Assembly: GCA_031271805.1 (NCBI GenBank)
Contig: JAISUX010000020.1
Location: 1 to 64,000 of the forward strand
Length of the DNA: 64,000 bases
Direction of reading: 5' to 3'
Origin: Tannerella sp.
GTDB taxonomy: Bacteria > Bacteroidota > Bacteroidia > Bacteroidales > Tannerellaceae
Below, in pieces: positions 57,101 to 64,000 of the stretch; positions within the stretch are counted from its first letter, which is position 1; each line of letters starts with the position of its first letter. Both the position numbers and the translations under genes were made by a program. The notes below the pieces were generated by a model that searched no databases, was not told the origin of the DNA, and saw only the letters and a program-made list of their open reading frames with translations.

Positions 57101-57574
57101 AATTCTCAAACCGGCGCTGCCCTCCGAAGGCATTGTAGTCACCTCGGCGGGGGTCGTCGCATCAGTGACAAAATAGTAACCTTTAGTTGCGTAGGCGTTG
57201 TTCTCGTGGACAAAAGATTTGCGGTTCGCATCGTAAGTCCATTTAACCGTCCCCTTGCCGTAAAACAGCAAGTAATCGCCGCCTCTGTAAACCGGCGCCG
57301 ACGGCAGGTCGTCAATGTATTCGGCCTTCAAGAAATCCTCTTCCATAGGCCAACCGCCATAGCCATGAATAGAGACTTTTGCGGGGTCTGAGAAGCCCAT
57401 CTTTTTCAATTCCGAATATGTCAGTTTGTAAAATCCCGTCTCGTTAACACTGATTTTCACCCATTTGCCTTCCGACAGCGCTGATTTAGGCGCATAAACA
57501 GAACCGTCTGCCATTGCCGTAACAGTCGTAAAGATGAGTGTCAATATTGTGAAAAACGTACGCAACATAGTCAT
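54179..57574 (-). CDS. porU: PorU, type IX secretion sortase (C25 peptidase family)
   Basis: 1131 aa. It removes the C-terminal sorting domain of cargo and attaches it to anionic lipopolysaccharide. The C25 gingipain-like domain has the catalytic pair His639 in NYTGHGD and Cys672 in ASCDFAPYD. The N-terminal part (GKWVKISVNETGFYKLTYSE) and the C-terminal Ig-like and sorting-like domain (VQVFDIVGRLVWNH-type, ending NKLIIFAQ) are typical. Start at 57574 or 57568; the first overlaps the FAH gene stop by 1 nt. Confidence 0.96.
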   Translation of the reverse strand: MTMLRTFFTILTLIFTTVTAMADGSVYAPKSALSEGKWVKISVNETGFYKLTYSELKKMGFSDPAKVSIHGYGGWPMEEDFLKAEYIDDLPSAPVYRGGDYLLFYGKGTVKWTYDANRKSFVHENNAYATKGYYFVTDATTPAEVTTMPSEGSAGLRIETYDDYFVHEIDKVSLTTSGRPNSGRELFGESFDATGSSFKFNIPGITNDDGKISYRFVAKIRSGSGKVILSIANGEEYESPYLNQDNYIYTAATSVAPQIDWIGEKHEETTISMRFTLSGQTSHLDYLRLQVKRLLQPYGACALVRSLESVDKSSQFVIKNASQDILVFDVTEGKPVQLIETALSGTEATFSISAGAMREFAIVDKSKQFPTPETEGEIENQDLHGMAQTDMIILSPKAFVREAERLAEIHRKYDNLSVSVVTPEQVYNEFSSGGAEATAIRRFMKMFYDRSTSDDDAPKYLLLFGDGRFDNRKLTDIWKNSSDNYIVTYQSKETLAENSYVSDDYFGLLADNEGADPVRATIYLGIGRFPVNTLTQAKNAVDKVISYIENTKSGAWKNKICFVADDGNNTDEHDTIHAAQADILANYIEENHPEYIPVKLYFDAFKIDFTGGKPSFPDIRTNLQKALKEGVLVLNYTGHGDAVSWSEEKVMTQTDITSFTYQNLPLWITASCDFAPYDAPSTSAGEDVFLNPKSGGIALFTTARVAYSDANMMINQLFINNLFKKIDGRHLTLGEVMKYSKNDYQSERLKSFLLIGDPAMRLAYPDDFGIETTEINGMSVNDASINFKAFEEITVKGKVTDSEGRKIDDFNGLLSATVFDSRTQVECLDNTNSGRKITYYDYPNKLYVGNDYVRNGEFAFTFTVPKDISYSNKTGKISLYASDEDNGIEANGSFKKFTIGGTADNFETDTIGPEIRAIYLNTGDFNEGDRVNTTPVFAAIVWDGSGINTGGSSIGHNITLTIDDSPMKTYTLDSYYETYLDGNEGEGIVRFPVPTLEAGTHKAQFKVWDIFNNSSSRTFEFVVADNYKPSIVGLTAGPNPALEYVNFMISHNVPESSLKVEIQVFDIVGRLVWNHIETGSSSMFENYSVRWDLTNGAGARLRPGAYFYRAIISSGNSQESSKSNKLIIFAQ

Positions 57575-58188
57575 TATTTTATATTAAAATCAAGCAATTT
57601 GCGGTCACCGACGAATCCCTTCAAGTTGTTTCCGATTTTGACCGTTCCAACGCCTGCGGGTGTACCCGTGTAAATCAAATCGCCCGTCTTCAAAGTAAAA
57701 TAACGGCTGACAAACGAAATTATTTTGTCAAAGCCAAAAAGCATGTCCGAAGTATTGCCTTTTTGCACCGTGATGCCGTCAATATCAAGGTGAAAATCAA
57801 TGTTTTGTACGTCGCCGACTTCTTCGACGGAAATAAATTTGCCTACTACCGCCGAGCCGTCAAATCCTTTACTCAAGTCCCACGGCAGTCCTGCAGCGCG
57901 GTATTTTTTTTGCAAATCACGGGCTGTGAAGTCGATACCAACCGTCAGAGCATCGTAATAACGGTGAGCGAAACGCTCGTCGATATGCTTTCCCAGACGA
58001 CATATACGTAGCACAATCTCTGTCTCGTAGTGGAGTTCTTGCGTGAAGTCGGGGATAAAAAACGGCCTGCCGCCTGTCAAAAGCGCAGAATCCGGTTTTA
58101 AAAATATCACCGGCTCGGCGTCGGGCTGCGGATTGCTCATTTCCCTGTTGTGAGCGGCATAGTTCATGCCGACGGCAATGATTTTCAT
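57574..58188 (-). CDS. Fumarylacetoacetate hydrolase-family protein
   Basis: 204 aa, the short FAH type. Metal-binding carboxylates are in ELHYETEIVLRIC and VGIDFTARDLQ; the catalytic block includes GLPWDLSKGFDGSAVVG and IYTGTPAGVGTV near the end. Members act as acylpyruvate hydrolases or oxaloacetate decarboxylases; which one applies is not decidable. It starts 11 nt after the acyltransferase gene and touches porU. Confidence 0.92.
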   Translation of the reverse strand: MKIIAVGMNYAAHNREMSNPQPDAEPVIFLKPDSALLTGGRPFFIPDFTQELHYETEIVLRICRLGKHIDERFAHRYYDALTVGIDFTARDLQKKYRAAGLPWDLSKGFDGSAVVGKFISVEEVGDVQNIDFHLDIDGITVQKGNTSDMLFGFDKIISFVSRYFTLKTGDLIYTGTPAGVGTVKIGNNLKGFVGDRKLLDFNIK

Positions 58189-58199
58189 AACCGTAGGAT

Positions 58200-59363
58200 T
58201 TATTCCATTGTCTCAATATGATTTTTGAGAGGATTCGAGTACATCTCAAGGATTTTTGTCCTCAAAAATATCTCGTCCTTGTTGTCGAGTACAATCTTGT
58301 CCAACTGCTTCTGCAAATAGCCCTCGAACTGGGCTTTGTCGCGCAAGTCGTAGTGAGTGCGGAACTTTATGCTGTTGTAGAGCATGTCGTAAGCGACATA
58401 GTTGCATGGATAGAAGCGGTAATGCTTATATATCTCACGGTCAATTATGTCGGCTATGGCTGCTATCGTCGCGTTCTTGTCAAGATTTTGTTCCTGCAAT
58501 TTCTCAATACGGCTGTTTATAGTCGAGCCGATCGTGAAATGCACCCGCCCCTTGTTATTGAGCAGGCCTGTTTCCATGTTGAACAGGTCGTCGCGCTGGC
58601 TCTTTACGAAATCAGGATTATCGCGCTTCTGCTGAAATTCCTGGGCTTTCAGGTAGTCGCAAGGGTCGTACTCATAAGAAATAGCTATCGGTACAATGTT
58701 GAGACTCATCAGGTTACGAATGATGTTCTCATGTTCGCCGGCGAGGTTGAGCATCTTCAGGACGCTTGTTTGTGTGTGGTCGTTCGAATCTTTCGAGCGG
58801 CCTTCGCGCTGGGCGATCCATACCGATTCCCCGGCGTCCTCTACAATGTGATGGATATATGCCGATAGTTGAACGCTTGACTTCAACAGTTGGCGTACCG
58901 AAAGATCACGCTTGACAATGAAGCAGTTGTTGAGCCTCACAAGCGTGTCTATCCAGGGCTGTATCAGCAGGTTATCGCCTATAGCTATTTGCGTCATCCC
59001 CTTTCCTACATCGTGAAGCAGGACATTGAGGAAGCCGGCGTCAAGCACGATGTCGCGATGGTTTGAGATGAACGTGCAGGCATTATCCGGCAGGCGGCTA
59101 CGACCTGAAATCGTCAACGAAAAGGTCGTATGTTTAGCTATCGTCATCACGGCGTTGTACGACATAGTCGTCTTAAACTGTTCAATAGTCTTGCAAGCGC
59201 GCATTTCTGCTATAAACTCATCCCAATTGAGATTGGGATTAATATAACCCATTGCATGACGTAGCCTGTCGGATGCTATCAGCTTCTCGATGGCGTCATG
59301 AACTTCACTGTCATTGTACGGACGAATATCGTCAAAGTTGTATTTAGAATAATCTGTGCTCAT
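58200..59363 (-). CDS. 1-acyl-sn-glycerol-3-phosphate acyltransferase-like protein
   Basis: 387 aa, longer than PlsC. The HX4D motif is NHRDIVLDAGF (about residues 95-105), followed by FIVKRDLSVRQLL and VWIAQREGRSKD, the lysophosphatidate acyltransferase pattern. The rest is a C-terminal helical extension found in Bacteroidetes homologues. It probably acts in phospholipid or lipid A synthesis at the inner membrane. A TATGTTTG -7 box lies 20 nt upstream, so it may start its own transcript after ddl. Confidence 0.88.
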   Translation of the reverse strand: MSTDYSKYNFDDIRPYNDSEVHDAIEKLIASDRLRHAMGYINPNLNWDEFIAEMRACKTIEQFKTTMSYNAVMTIAKHTTFSLTISGRSRLPDNACTFISNHRDIVLDAGFLNVLLHDVGKGMTQIAIGDNLLIQPWIDTLVRLNNCFIVKRDLSVRQLLKSSVQLSAYIHHIVEDAGESVWIAQREGRSKDSNDHTQTSVLKMLNLAGEHENIIRNLMSLNIVPIAISYEYDPCDYLKAQEFQQKRDNPDFVKSQRDDLFNMETGLLNNKGRVHFTIGSTINSRIEKLQEQNLDKNATIAAIADIIDREIYKHYRFYPCNYVAYDMLYNSIKFRTHYDLRDKAQFEGYLQKQLDKIVLDNKDEIFLRTKILEMYSNPLKNHIETME

Positions 59364-59382
59364 AATTTAACACATTTGACTA

Positions 59383-59390
59383 CAAACATA
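59383..59390 (-). promoter_or_regulatory. -7 box of the acyltransferase-porU group
   Basis: TATGTTTG on the - strand, 20 nt before the ATG at 59363. A matching -33 element is not seen. Confidence 0.45.
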
Positions 59391-59423
59391 ATAATGTTAT
59401 TTGGATTTCTCATATATTTAACT

Positions 59424-60413
59424 TTATTTAGCATATTTATTTTCTATTATATTTGTCATAACTTCCTTAATATCAAGCCCGGCAGCCTTTATTTGCTGTG
59501 GGATGAAACTTGTCGAAGTCATGCCCGGATTGGTGTTTATTTCGAGTAAAACCGGTGTGCCGCCATCATCGGGAATGATATAGTCGATGCGGATAATTCC
59601 CCGCGCGCCGATAATGTCGTAAATATTTGCCGTCGTGCTCCGAATCCATTCCGTCAGTTTCGTCGATATGCGGGCGGGGGTTATTTCCTGTACCTGGCCG
59701 TTATATTTTGCGTCGTAGTCGAAGAACTCATTTTCGGTTACTACCTCTGTTATCGGAAAAACAACCTCTTTAGAACAGGTCTTATAGCAGCCGCAAGTCA
59801 CCTCCGTACCCTTGACAAAGGCTTCGATAATGACTTCATCGCTCTCATTCAATGCTTTAGCAATAGCCGATTGCAACTGCGACGCTTCTTTGACCTTAGA
59901 TACACCGAAACTGCTACCGCCGGCATTGGGCTTGACGAAGACCGGCAGACCCAAATCCAGTATGAAATCCATGTTGTCCGGCATGCCTTTTATCCTGACC
60001 GAATCTGCTACTTTAATCCCCTGAGTTTTAAGGAATTGATTATTGACAAACTTGTTGAATGTCAATGCCCCTGCAAGCACGCCACACGAAGAATACGGTA
60101 TCCCAAGCATATCGAAATATCCTTGTATCAGCCCGTCTTCGCCCGGCGTTCCATGAATTGTGATATAAGCAAAATCGAACTTCGTCTTATCGCCTCCGAC
60201 AGTAAAACTAAAGTCGTTCTTGTCAATTTCTATCTCTTTTTCGCCTGATGTCGTGAAATCTTGCAGCAATACGACCCAGTTGGCCTTTCGTATAATTACA
60301 ATAAAGACATTATACCGCGTGCCGTCAATGAAACTGCGTATCCCTTCCGCACTCCTCAGCGATACTTCATACTCGGAGGAATAACCTCCCGCCACAATTG
60401 CTATATTCTTCAT
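59424..60413 (-). CDS. ddl: D-alanine--D-alanine ligase
   Basis: Makes the D-Ala-D-Ala of peptidoglycan. 329 aa from the ATG at 60413 (MKNIAIVAGGYSSEYEVSLR); an ATG at 60419 would overlap the RluA gene stop. ATP-grasp features: HGTPGEDGLIQGYFDMLGIP, GLPVFVKPNAGGSSFGV, ARGIIRIDYIIPDD and LLEINTNPGMTSTSFIP with the metal ligands Glu and Asn. The Ser-Tyr pair needed for D-Ala (YSSEYEVS) is kept, and no D-lactate-type change is obvious. Confidence 0.96.
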   Translation of the reverse strand: MKNIAIVAGGYSSEYEVSLRSAEGIRSFIDGTRYNVFIVIIRKANWVVLLQDFTTSGEKEIEIDKNDFSFTVGGDKTKFDFAYITIHGTPGEDGLIQGYFDMLGIPYSSCGVLAGALTFNKFVNNQFLKTQGIKVADSVRIKGMPDNMDFILDLGLPVFVKPNAGGSSFGVSKVKEASQLQSAIAKALNESDEVIIEAFVKGTEVTCGCYKTCSKEVVFPITEVVTENEFFDYDAKYNGQVQEITPARISTKLTEWIRSTTANIYDIIGARGIIRIDYIIPDDGGTPVLLEINTNPGMTSTSFIPQQIKAAGLDIKEVMTNIIENKYAK

Positions 60414-60415
60414 AA

Positions 60416-61480
60416 TCATTGAATTATTCCTGTTGCGTAATAATTTCTCCATTTATCAATCAATCGCCCGAAATCATCGGGCGCCTCAGAATCAAAATAC
60501 ATTTCTTCCCTGCTCACGGGATGCACAAAACCCAATGTTTTGGCATGAAGCGCTTGCCGGGGACAAATAGTAAAACAGTTGTGTATGAACTGTTTGTATT
60601 TTGATGACGTTAATCCTTTGAGTATCAGGTTGCCTCCATACCGTTCATCATTGAAAACGGGATGTCCGATATACTTTGAATGTACGCGGATTTGATGAGT
60701 GCGGCCTGTTTCCAATTGAAATTCGACTAAAGAGACATAACCGAACTTTTCAAGCACGTGATAGCGTGTAACCGCAGTTTTCCCATGTTCGCCGTCGGGA
60801 AAGACCATCATCTTAAGCCTGTCGTGCGTGTCACGTCCTATATTGCCTTCTATACACCCTTCGTCTTCTTTTAAAATGCCCCAAACCAGCGCCCAATACT
60901 TGCGTTTGGTCGTCTTGTTGAAGAATTGCAGACCGAGGTTGGTCTTTGTTTCAGGTTTTTTGGCTATGACAAGCAGCCCGGAAGTGTCCTTGTCAATGCG
61001 GTGCACAAGTCCGAGACGCGGATCGGCGGGGTTGTAGTACGGATCGTCTTTCAAATACCAGGCAAGGCCGTTGACGAGCGTTCCGGTATAGTTGCCGTGA
61101 CCGGGATGCACGACCATACCAGCCGGCTTGTTGACAACAAGTAATTCGGCGTCTTCATAAACAATGTCTAAAGGGATTTCTTCGGGAATAATATCGAACT
61201 CATGCCTGGGGCGCGACATCATTATCGTTATCACATCCCCAGGTTTTACCCGATAATTGCTTTTGACCGGCGTCCCGTTAACCAATATATAATCGGCTTC
61301 CGCAGCCAGCTGTACCCTGTTGCGGCTTGTATTTGTCAGCCTGTCAATCAGGAATTTGTCGATTCTCAACAACGATTGATTCTTGTCGGCAATGAAGCGA
61401 AAATGCTCATATAGGCCTTCCGGCTCGTCCAACGATTCAATCTCGTCATCTAAATTATCATCTTCCGGATACTCGTTCAT
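60416..61480 (-). CDS. RluA-family 23S rRNA pseudouridine synthase (RluD-like)
   Basis: 354 aa from the ATG at 61480 (MNEYPEDDN); the frame from 61507 would begin inside the PASTA gene. An acidic N-terminus is followed by an S4 domain (RIDKFLIDRLTNTSRNRVQL, ILVNGTPVKSNYRVKPGD) and the synthase domain with the catalytic Asp in LVHRIDKDTSGLLVIAK. RluD is the nearest type by this layout. It follows the PASTA gene after 1 nt and precedes ddl by 2 nt. Confidence 0.95.
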   Translation of the reverse strand: MNEYPEDDNLDDEIESLDEPEGLYEHFRFIADKNQSLLRIDKFLIDRLTNTSRNRVQLAAEADYILVNGTPVKSNYRVKPGDVITIMMSRPRHEFDIIPEEIPLDIVYEDAELLVVNKPAGMVVHPGHGNYTGTLVNGLAWYLKDDPYYNPADPRLGLVHRIDKDTSGLLVIAKKPETKTNLGLQFFNKTTKRKYWALVWGILKEDEGCIEGNIGRDTHDRLKMMVFPDGEHGKTAVTRYHVLEKFGYVSLVEFQLETGRTHQIRVHSKYIGHPVFNDERYGGNLILKGLTSSKYKQFIHNCFTICPRQALHAKTLGFVHPVSREEMYFDSEAPDDFGRLIDKWRNYYATGIIQ

Positions 61481-61481
61481 G

Positions 61482-62108
61482 TCAAAACCAACTTTCGTCC
61501 CCATCAATTATCACCGGTTCCTTTTTTGATATCGAATCAACATTTTCCTTATACAAATTGCCGTCTCCCAGAACGAGGACAAGCTTGGCCGTCATGGGGA
61601 CGCGCGTACCTGTATTCACAATCTTCCCGCCGTACTCGACACCGATAGCAAGGTCGCGAAACTCGCCGGATACATACTTCAATTCCACATCGAAAAAACC
61701 GGTTGACTTCAACAGCGCATAAGCCTGGCGGAAGGATACGTCGGTGACTTCTGGTATGGCTGCCATCTCCTCGGTTTTGGCGTTAATCGTCACATAAACG
61801 ATGCGGTTCTTCTTAACTTTTGAATTTACTTCGGGCGACAATTCCACAATAGCGCCGGGCATAACATCCTTCGAATATATCGAATCTATCACGGTGTAAT
61901 GCAAAAAGTTCTTCTCGAAAAACGGAGCAGCATCTTCGAGCTGAAGACCTTTTACGTCGGGCACCAAAACGGCCTGATTATGATTGGTATATGAATCTAT
62001 CCCCTTCAGCACAATGCCGATTAGAATAAAACAAAGTGCCCCTACGACCAGGATATGGACATAGACAGGCAATTTCAATATCTTGTCGATTGCGGAATTT
62101 ATCGCCAT
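61482..62108 (-). CDS. PASTA-domain membrane protein
   Basis: 208 aa. One membrane helix (about 15-38) is followed by three PASTA-like repeats (AVLVPDVKGLQLEDAAPFFE, EEMAAIPEVTDVSFRQAYAL and a third, degenerate one). PASTA domains bind peptidoglycan or muropeptides; the link to ddl in the same operon fits a wall role. There is no kinase or transpeptidase domain. The gene begins 15 nt after rpmH. Confidence 0.9.
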   Translation of the reverse strand: MAINSAIDKILKLPVYVHILVVGALCFILIGIVLKGIDSYTNHNQAVLVPDVKGLQLEDAAPFFEKNFLHYTVIDSIYSKDVMPGAIVELSPEVNSKVKKNRIVYVTINAKTEEMAAIPEVTDVSFRQAYALLKSTGFFDVELKYVSGEFRDLAIGVEYGGKIVNTGTRVPMTAKLVLVLGDGNLYKENVDSISKKEPVIIDGDESWF

Positions 62109-62123
62109 CGCAAAGTGCCTTTA

Positions 62124-62276
62124 TTATTTCGGAAACTCGTCGGAAACAGTCAGTTTCGAACGGCCTTTAGCACGACGCGACGCGAGTACTCTGCGACCAT
62201 TGGCCGAAGCCATACGCTCGCGAAATCCATGTTTGTTCTTCCTCTTACGATTCGAGGGTTGAAAAGTCCTTTTCAT
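62124..62276 (-). CDS. rpmH: 50S ribosomal protein L34
   Basis: 50 aa. It begins [20 protein letters not shown] and continues [22 protein letters not shown]-type, a complete L34 with a short acidic tail (TVSDEFPK). Found by translating the - strand of the stretch before the PASTA gene. An exact promoter lies upstream. It is the first gene of the rpmH-PASTA-RluA-ddl transcript. Confidence 0.97.
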   Translation of the reverse strand: MKRTFQPSNRKRKNKHGFRERMASANGRRVLASRRAKGRSKLTVSDEFPK

Positions 62277-62321
62277 CTTCCTTTTATTTAATTATTTTAA
62301 TATATTATCCATTTCGGGCTG

Positions 62322-62352
62322 CAAAGGTAACGCTTATTTTTGAAATAGCAAA
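62322..62352 (-). promoter_or_regulatory. Promoter of rpmH operon
   Basis: On the - strand TTTG (62349-62352), 19 bp, TACCTTTG (62322-62329), 45 nt before the rpmH ATG: an exact Bacteroidetes promoter. Confidence 0.82.
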
Positions 62353-62447
62353 AAATTATGAACGAAAACCGACGAAATTCCGCGATATTTTTTTCGTGAC
62401 TTTGACGCAATTTACAAAAATAAACCATCGAAATTGGAAGAAGAATA

Positions 62448-63254
62448 TCACGATTTTTCAGCGTAAACCGTTATACTCCTGATAATATCAGGATTTTCTT
62501 TATACACAGCGATTTCCGCTTTAGTTAAAGAGTCCCCCAAAATCTCGTCGGGAATGATTATCGGTTTTTCTTTCTGGATTACAATATTTTGGAATCCTGC
62601 TTGCCGGATATACCCTATATATTCTTCTTTTTGAATCGCGCCTGAAACACAACCGGCATACATTTCGGCAGTCGTTTGCAGTTTTTCAGGCAAATTTCCC
62701 GCAAGCACAATATCGGAAATACTGAAATGCCCGCCTGATTTCAGAACTCTGTAAATTTCCGCAAAAACAGCTTTTTTGTTTGGCACAAGATTGAGAACGC
62801 AGTTGCTCACAACTACGTTTGCCACGTTGCTCCCGACAGGCATCTTCTCAATGTCGCCTTCGCGAAATTCCACATTGTTGAAACCTCTTTTTTCGGCATT
62901 GACACGTGCTTTTTCAATCATCGCGGGCGTAAAGTCAATGCCGATAACTTTTCCTGTTTCGCCGGCCTCGGCGCGAGCCACAAAACAATCGTTACCTGCA
63001 CCGCTGCCCAAATCAATGACGGTATCGCCTTTTTTGATTTTCGCAAACTGCGTCGGTAAGCCGCAACCCAAACCCAAATCGGCATCGGGATTGTAGCCCT
63101 CAAGCGAATTGTAATCTTCGCTCATAATATTATATACTTCGGTTGAGCAACCGCCCGAACCGCAACACGAACATGTGTCCGTTTCCTTTCCCTGTAAAGC
63201 AATTTCACCGTATTTTTGCTTTACCATCTCTTTGATTTCCTGTTCTTTTGACAT
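62448..63254 (-). CDS. arsM: Arsenite S-adenosylmethionine methyltransferase
   Basis: 268 aa. It methylates As(III) to volatile or less reactive forms. SAM fold: VIDLGSGAGNDCFVARAEAG and VVVSNCVLNLVPNK. Arsenic-binding cysteines are in LGLGCGLPTQF, SNCVLN and YAGCVSGA, and a Cys-rich N-terminus (CSCCGSGGCS) is present. It lies 60 nt after arsR, with an operator-like inverted repeat in between. Confidence 0.94.
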   Translation of the reverse strand: MSKEQEIKEMVKQKYGEIALQGKETDTCSCCGSGGCSTEVYNIMSEDYNSLEGYNPDADLGLGCGLPTQFAKIKKGDTVIDLGSGAGNDCFVARAEAGETGKVIGIDFTPAMIEKARVNAEKRGFNNVEFREGDIEKMPVGSNVANVVVSNCVLNLVPNKKAVFAEIYRVLKSGGHFSISDIVLAGNLPEKLQTTAEMYAGCVSGAIQKEEYIGYIRQAGFQNIVIQKEKPIIIPDEILGDSLTKAEIAVYKENPDIIRSITVYAEKS

Positions 63255-63281
63255 AATTATTAAATATTTTATTAAATACTT

Positions 63282-63297
63282 ATCGTAAATATACGAT
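63282..63297 (-). promoter_or_regulatory. Second ArsR operator-like inverted repeat
   Basis: ATCG-N8-CGAT (63282-63285 and 63294-63297) between arsR and arsM. The spacer length (8) and half-site core match the perfect repeat at 63631-63654, so it is probably a second binding site. Confidence 0.6.
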
Positions 63298-63314
63298 TAT
63301 TTATCTTAAAAAAA

Positions 63315-63617
63315 TCACTCAAACAGTTTGGCAAACATTCTTTTTGCTTCTACAAAATGTTCTGTATCAATGCAATACCTTACTTTAGGCGGGTTGATTT
63401 CGCCCTGAATAAGTCCCGACTCCGTCAATGCTTTCAAATGCTGAGAAACGGTTGACTGTGCGATTGGAAACACCTCAACAATATCGCCGCAATAACAGCA
63501 ATCCTGTTTTGAAAGGAATTTCAAAATCGCAATTCGCGCAGGATGGCTCAATGCTTTTGCATATTTTGCCAATACAACTTCTTTATTATCAAACTGTTTC
63601 GCCTTACTGTAAGCCAT
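63315..63617 (-). CDS. arsR: ArsR-family metalloregulator
   Basis: 100 aa winged-helix repressor. The recognition helix is [13 protein letters not shown], preceded by [13 protein letters not shown]. The Cys-rich [11 protein letters not shown] in the third helix is a likely As(III) sensor. It overlaps no neighbour and sits before arsM. Two operator-like inverted repeats flank it, one over its own -7 box, so autorepression with release by arsenite is expected. Confidence 0.94.
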   Translation of the reverse strand: MAYSKAKQFDNKEVVLAKYAKALSHPARIAILKFLSKQDCCYCGDIVEVFPIAQSTVSQHLKALTESGLIQGEINPPKVRYCIDTEHFVEAKRMFAKLFE

Positions 63618-63630
63618 AATATTTCATTTA

Positions 63631-63654
63631 ATTAATCGCAAATATACGATTAAT
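63631..63654 (-). promoter_or_regulatory. Perfect ArsR operator-like inverted repeat
   Basis: ATTAATCG-N8-CGATTAAT with 8-bp perfect arms. The 8-bp centre is the -7 box of arsR itself (63639-63646), so binding would block the promoter directly. Confidence 0.75.
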
Positions 63655-63669
63655 ATTTTAACCGGCAAA
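63639..63669 (-). promoter_or_regulatory. arsR promoter
   Basis: On the - strand TTTG (63666-63669), 19 bp, TATATTTG (63639-63646), 22 nt before the arsR ATG. Confidence 0.8.
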
Positions 63670-63701
63670 ATATTTATGTTTTTTTAGCATTTTAATCATA
63701 A

Positions 63702-63736
63702 CTGATAGTCTCACTTCGATCAAGTGAGACTATCAG
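63702..63736. terminator. Perfect hairpin between the DJ-1-like gene and arsR
   Basis: 15-bp perfect stem (63702-63716 with 63722-63736) with a 5-nt loop, 8 nt after the end of the DJ-1-like gene. There is no long T-run on either strand, so it may work by another route, but position fits a terminator. Confidence 0.65.
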
Positions 63737-63744
63737 AAGATGCG

Positions 63745-64000
63745 TTATTTCAACGCTTTCAAGACTTCGGGCAAGAGCGACGACACGGAATGTTCGTCTT
63801 GAGCAGTGTAAATATTGCCCTCGACTACAGTCTGTTCGTCGGTTCCGATGCAATTTTTGACAATGGGCTTGACAAAAGGATGTAACGCCACACGTTTGCC
63901 TTTTGCAATTTCGGTATTATCAAATAACAATGCCGCCACACAATGTCCGACAAGAATTTTACCTTTGTCGGCGAAATCTTTTATTACCGCCAACAAGTTC
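63745..64000 (-). CDS. DJ-1/PfpI-family protein, C-terminal part
   Basis: Only the last 85 codons are inside the window; the gene runs on past position 64000. The nucleophile-elbow-like GHCVAALLFDN with its Cys, GKRVALHPFVKP and the closing VEGNIYTAQDEHSVSSLLPEVLK are typical of DJ-1/PfpI. Members include glyoxalases, deglycase-like enzymes and amidotransferase-like proteins; the role here is open. A hairpin separates it from arsR. Confidence 0.75.
   Translation of the reverse strand, partial: NLLAVIKDFADKGKILVGHCVAALLFDNTEIAKGKRVALHPFVKPIVKNCIGTDEQTVVEGNIYTAQDEHSVSSLLPEVLKALK

Noticed and set aside
62335..62342. TATTTTTG on the + strand before rpmH
   Set aside because: No + strand gene follows; chance match within AT-rich DNA.

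Overview
The window comes from a Bacteroidetes genome, almost certainly order Bacteroidales. The signs are a SusC/SusD pair, many SusD-type and other lipoproteins, the Bacteroides-type F1Fo ATP synthase gene order (atpD-atpC-membrane protein-atpB-E-F-H-A-G), type IX secretion genes (porU, porV), DUF4270 next to a shortened GT5 protein and panC/panD, and recurrent promoters of the Bacteroidetes form TTTG-19/20 bp-TAnnTTTG. Family and species cannot be fixed from the sequence alone. I saw no rRNA, tRNA, CRISPR, prophage or intact insertion sequence.

Layout. (1) 22-12294: a polysaccharide-utilisation-like locus on the + strand: SusC, SusD, a terminator and new promoter, then three large exported proteins of poorly known function, the last a DUF5107-like/TPR protein. 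(2) 12295-17037 (-): the MoxR / DUF4350 / DUF4129 / membrane protein / SpoIIM operon, divergent from an RDD protein (17095-17826); the DUF58 gene that usually follows moxR is missing. (3) 17823-22093: an open-frame remnant, a DUF4377 lipoprotein, and a translationally coupled Gfo/Idh oxidoreductase + GH92 mannosidase pair. (4) 22313-39718: a GC-richer segment with alternating G-rich and C-rich coding strands. It holds MscS, a GH13 amylase with a type IX-like C-terminal domain, a GH78 rhamnosidase, a BASS transporter, a NagB-LmbE fusion, panD/panC, a GT5-like protein, DUF4270, an orphan conserved protein, TIGR02757, an outer-membrane-like protein and a PL8 lyase. (5) 39770-47392 (-): a LOG-family protein and the complete atp operon. 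(6) 47495-52416: a sialidase-like protein, a truncated AAA-ATPase gene and an AddA/RecB-like helicase-nuclease. (7) 52461-62276 (-): ispF, porV, porU, an FAH-family protein, an acyltransferase, ddl, an RluA-family synthase, a PASTA protein and rpmH. (8) 62448-64000 (-): arsM, arsR with two operator-like inverted repeats, and the end of a DJ-1/PfpI gene.

How the parts fit. The cell imports and degrades complex glycans: SusCD uptake plus GH13, GH78, GH92, PL8 and sialidase-like enzymes. The amylase is probably carried to the surface by the type IX system, whose sortase and shuttle protein are encoded at 53-57.5 kb. The most unusual feature is a recurring 21-bp periodicity. It appears in an 11-copy array inside the amylase C-terminal domain, a 6-copy array in the 5' leader of the orphan gene at 35021, and a 42-bp-spaced duplication at the start of the TIGR02757 gene. 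A large branched inverted-repeat element (34592-34714) lies just upstream of the leader array.
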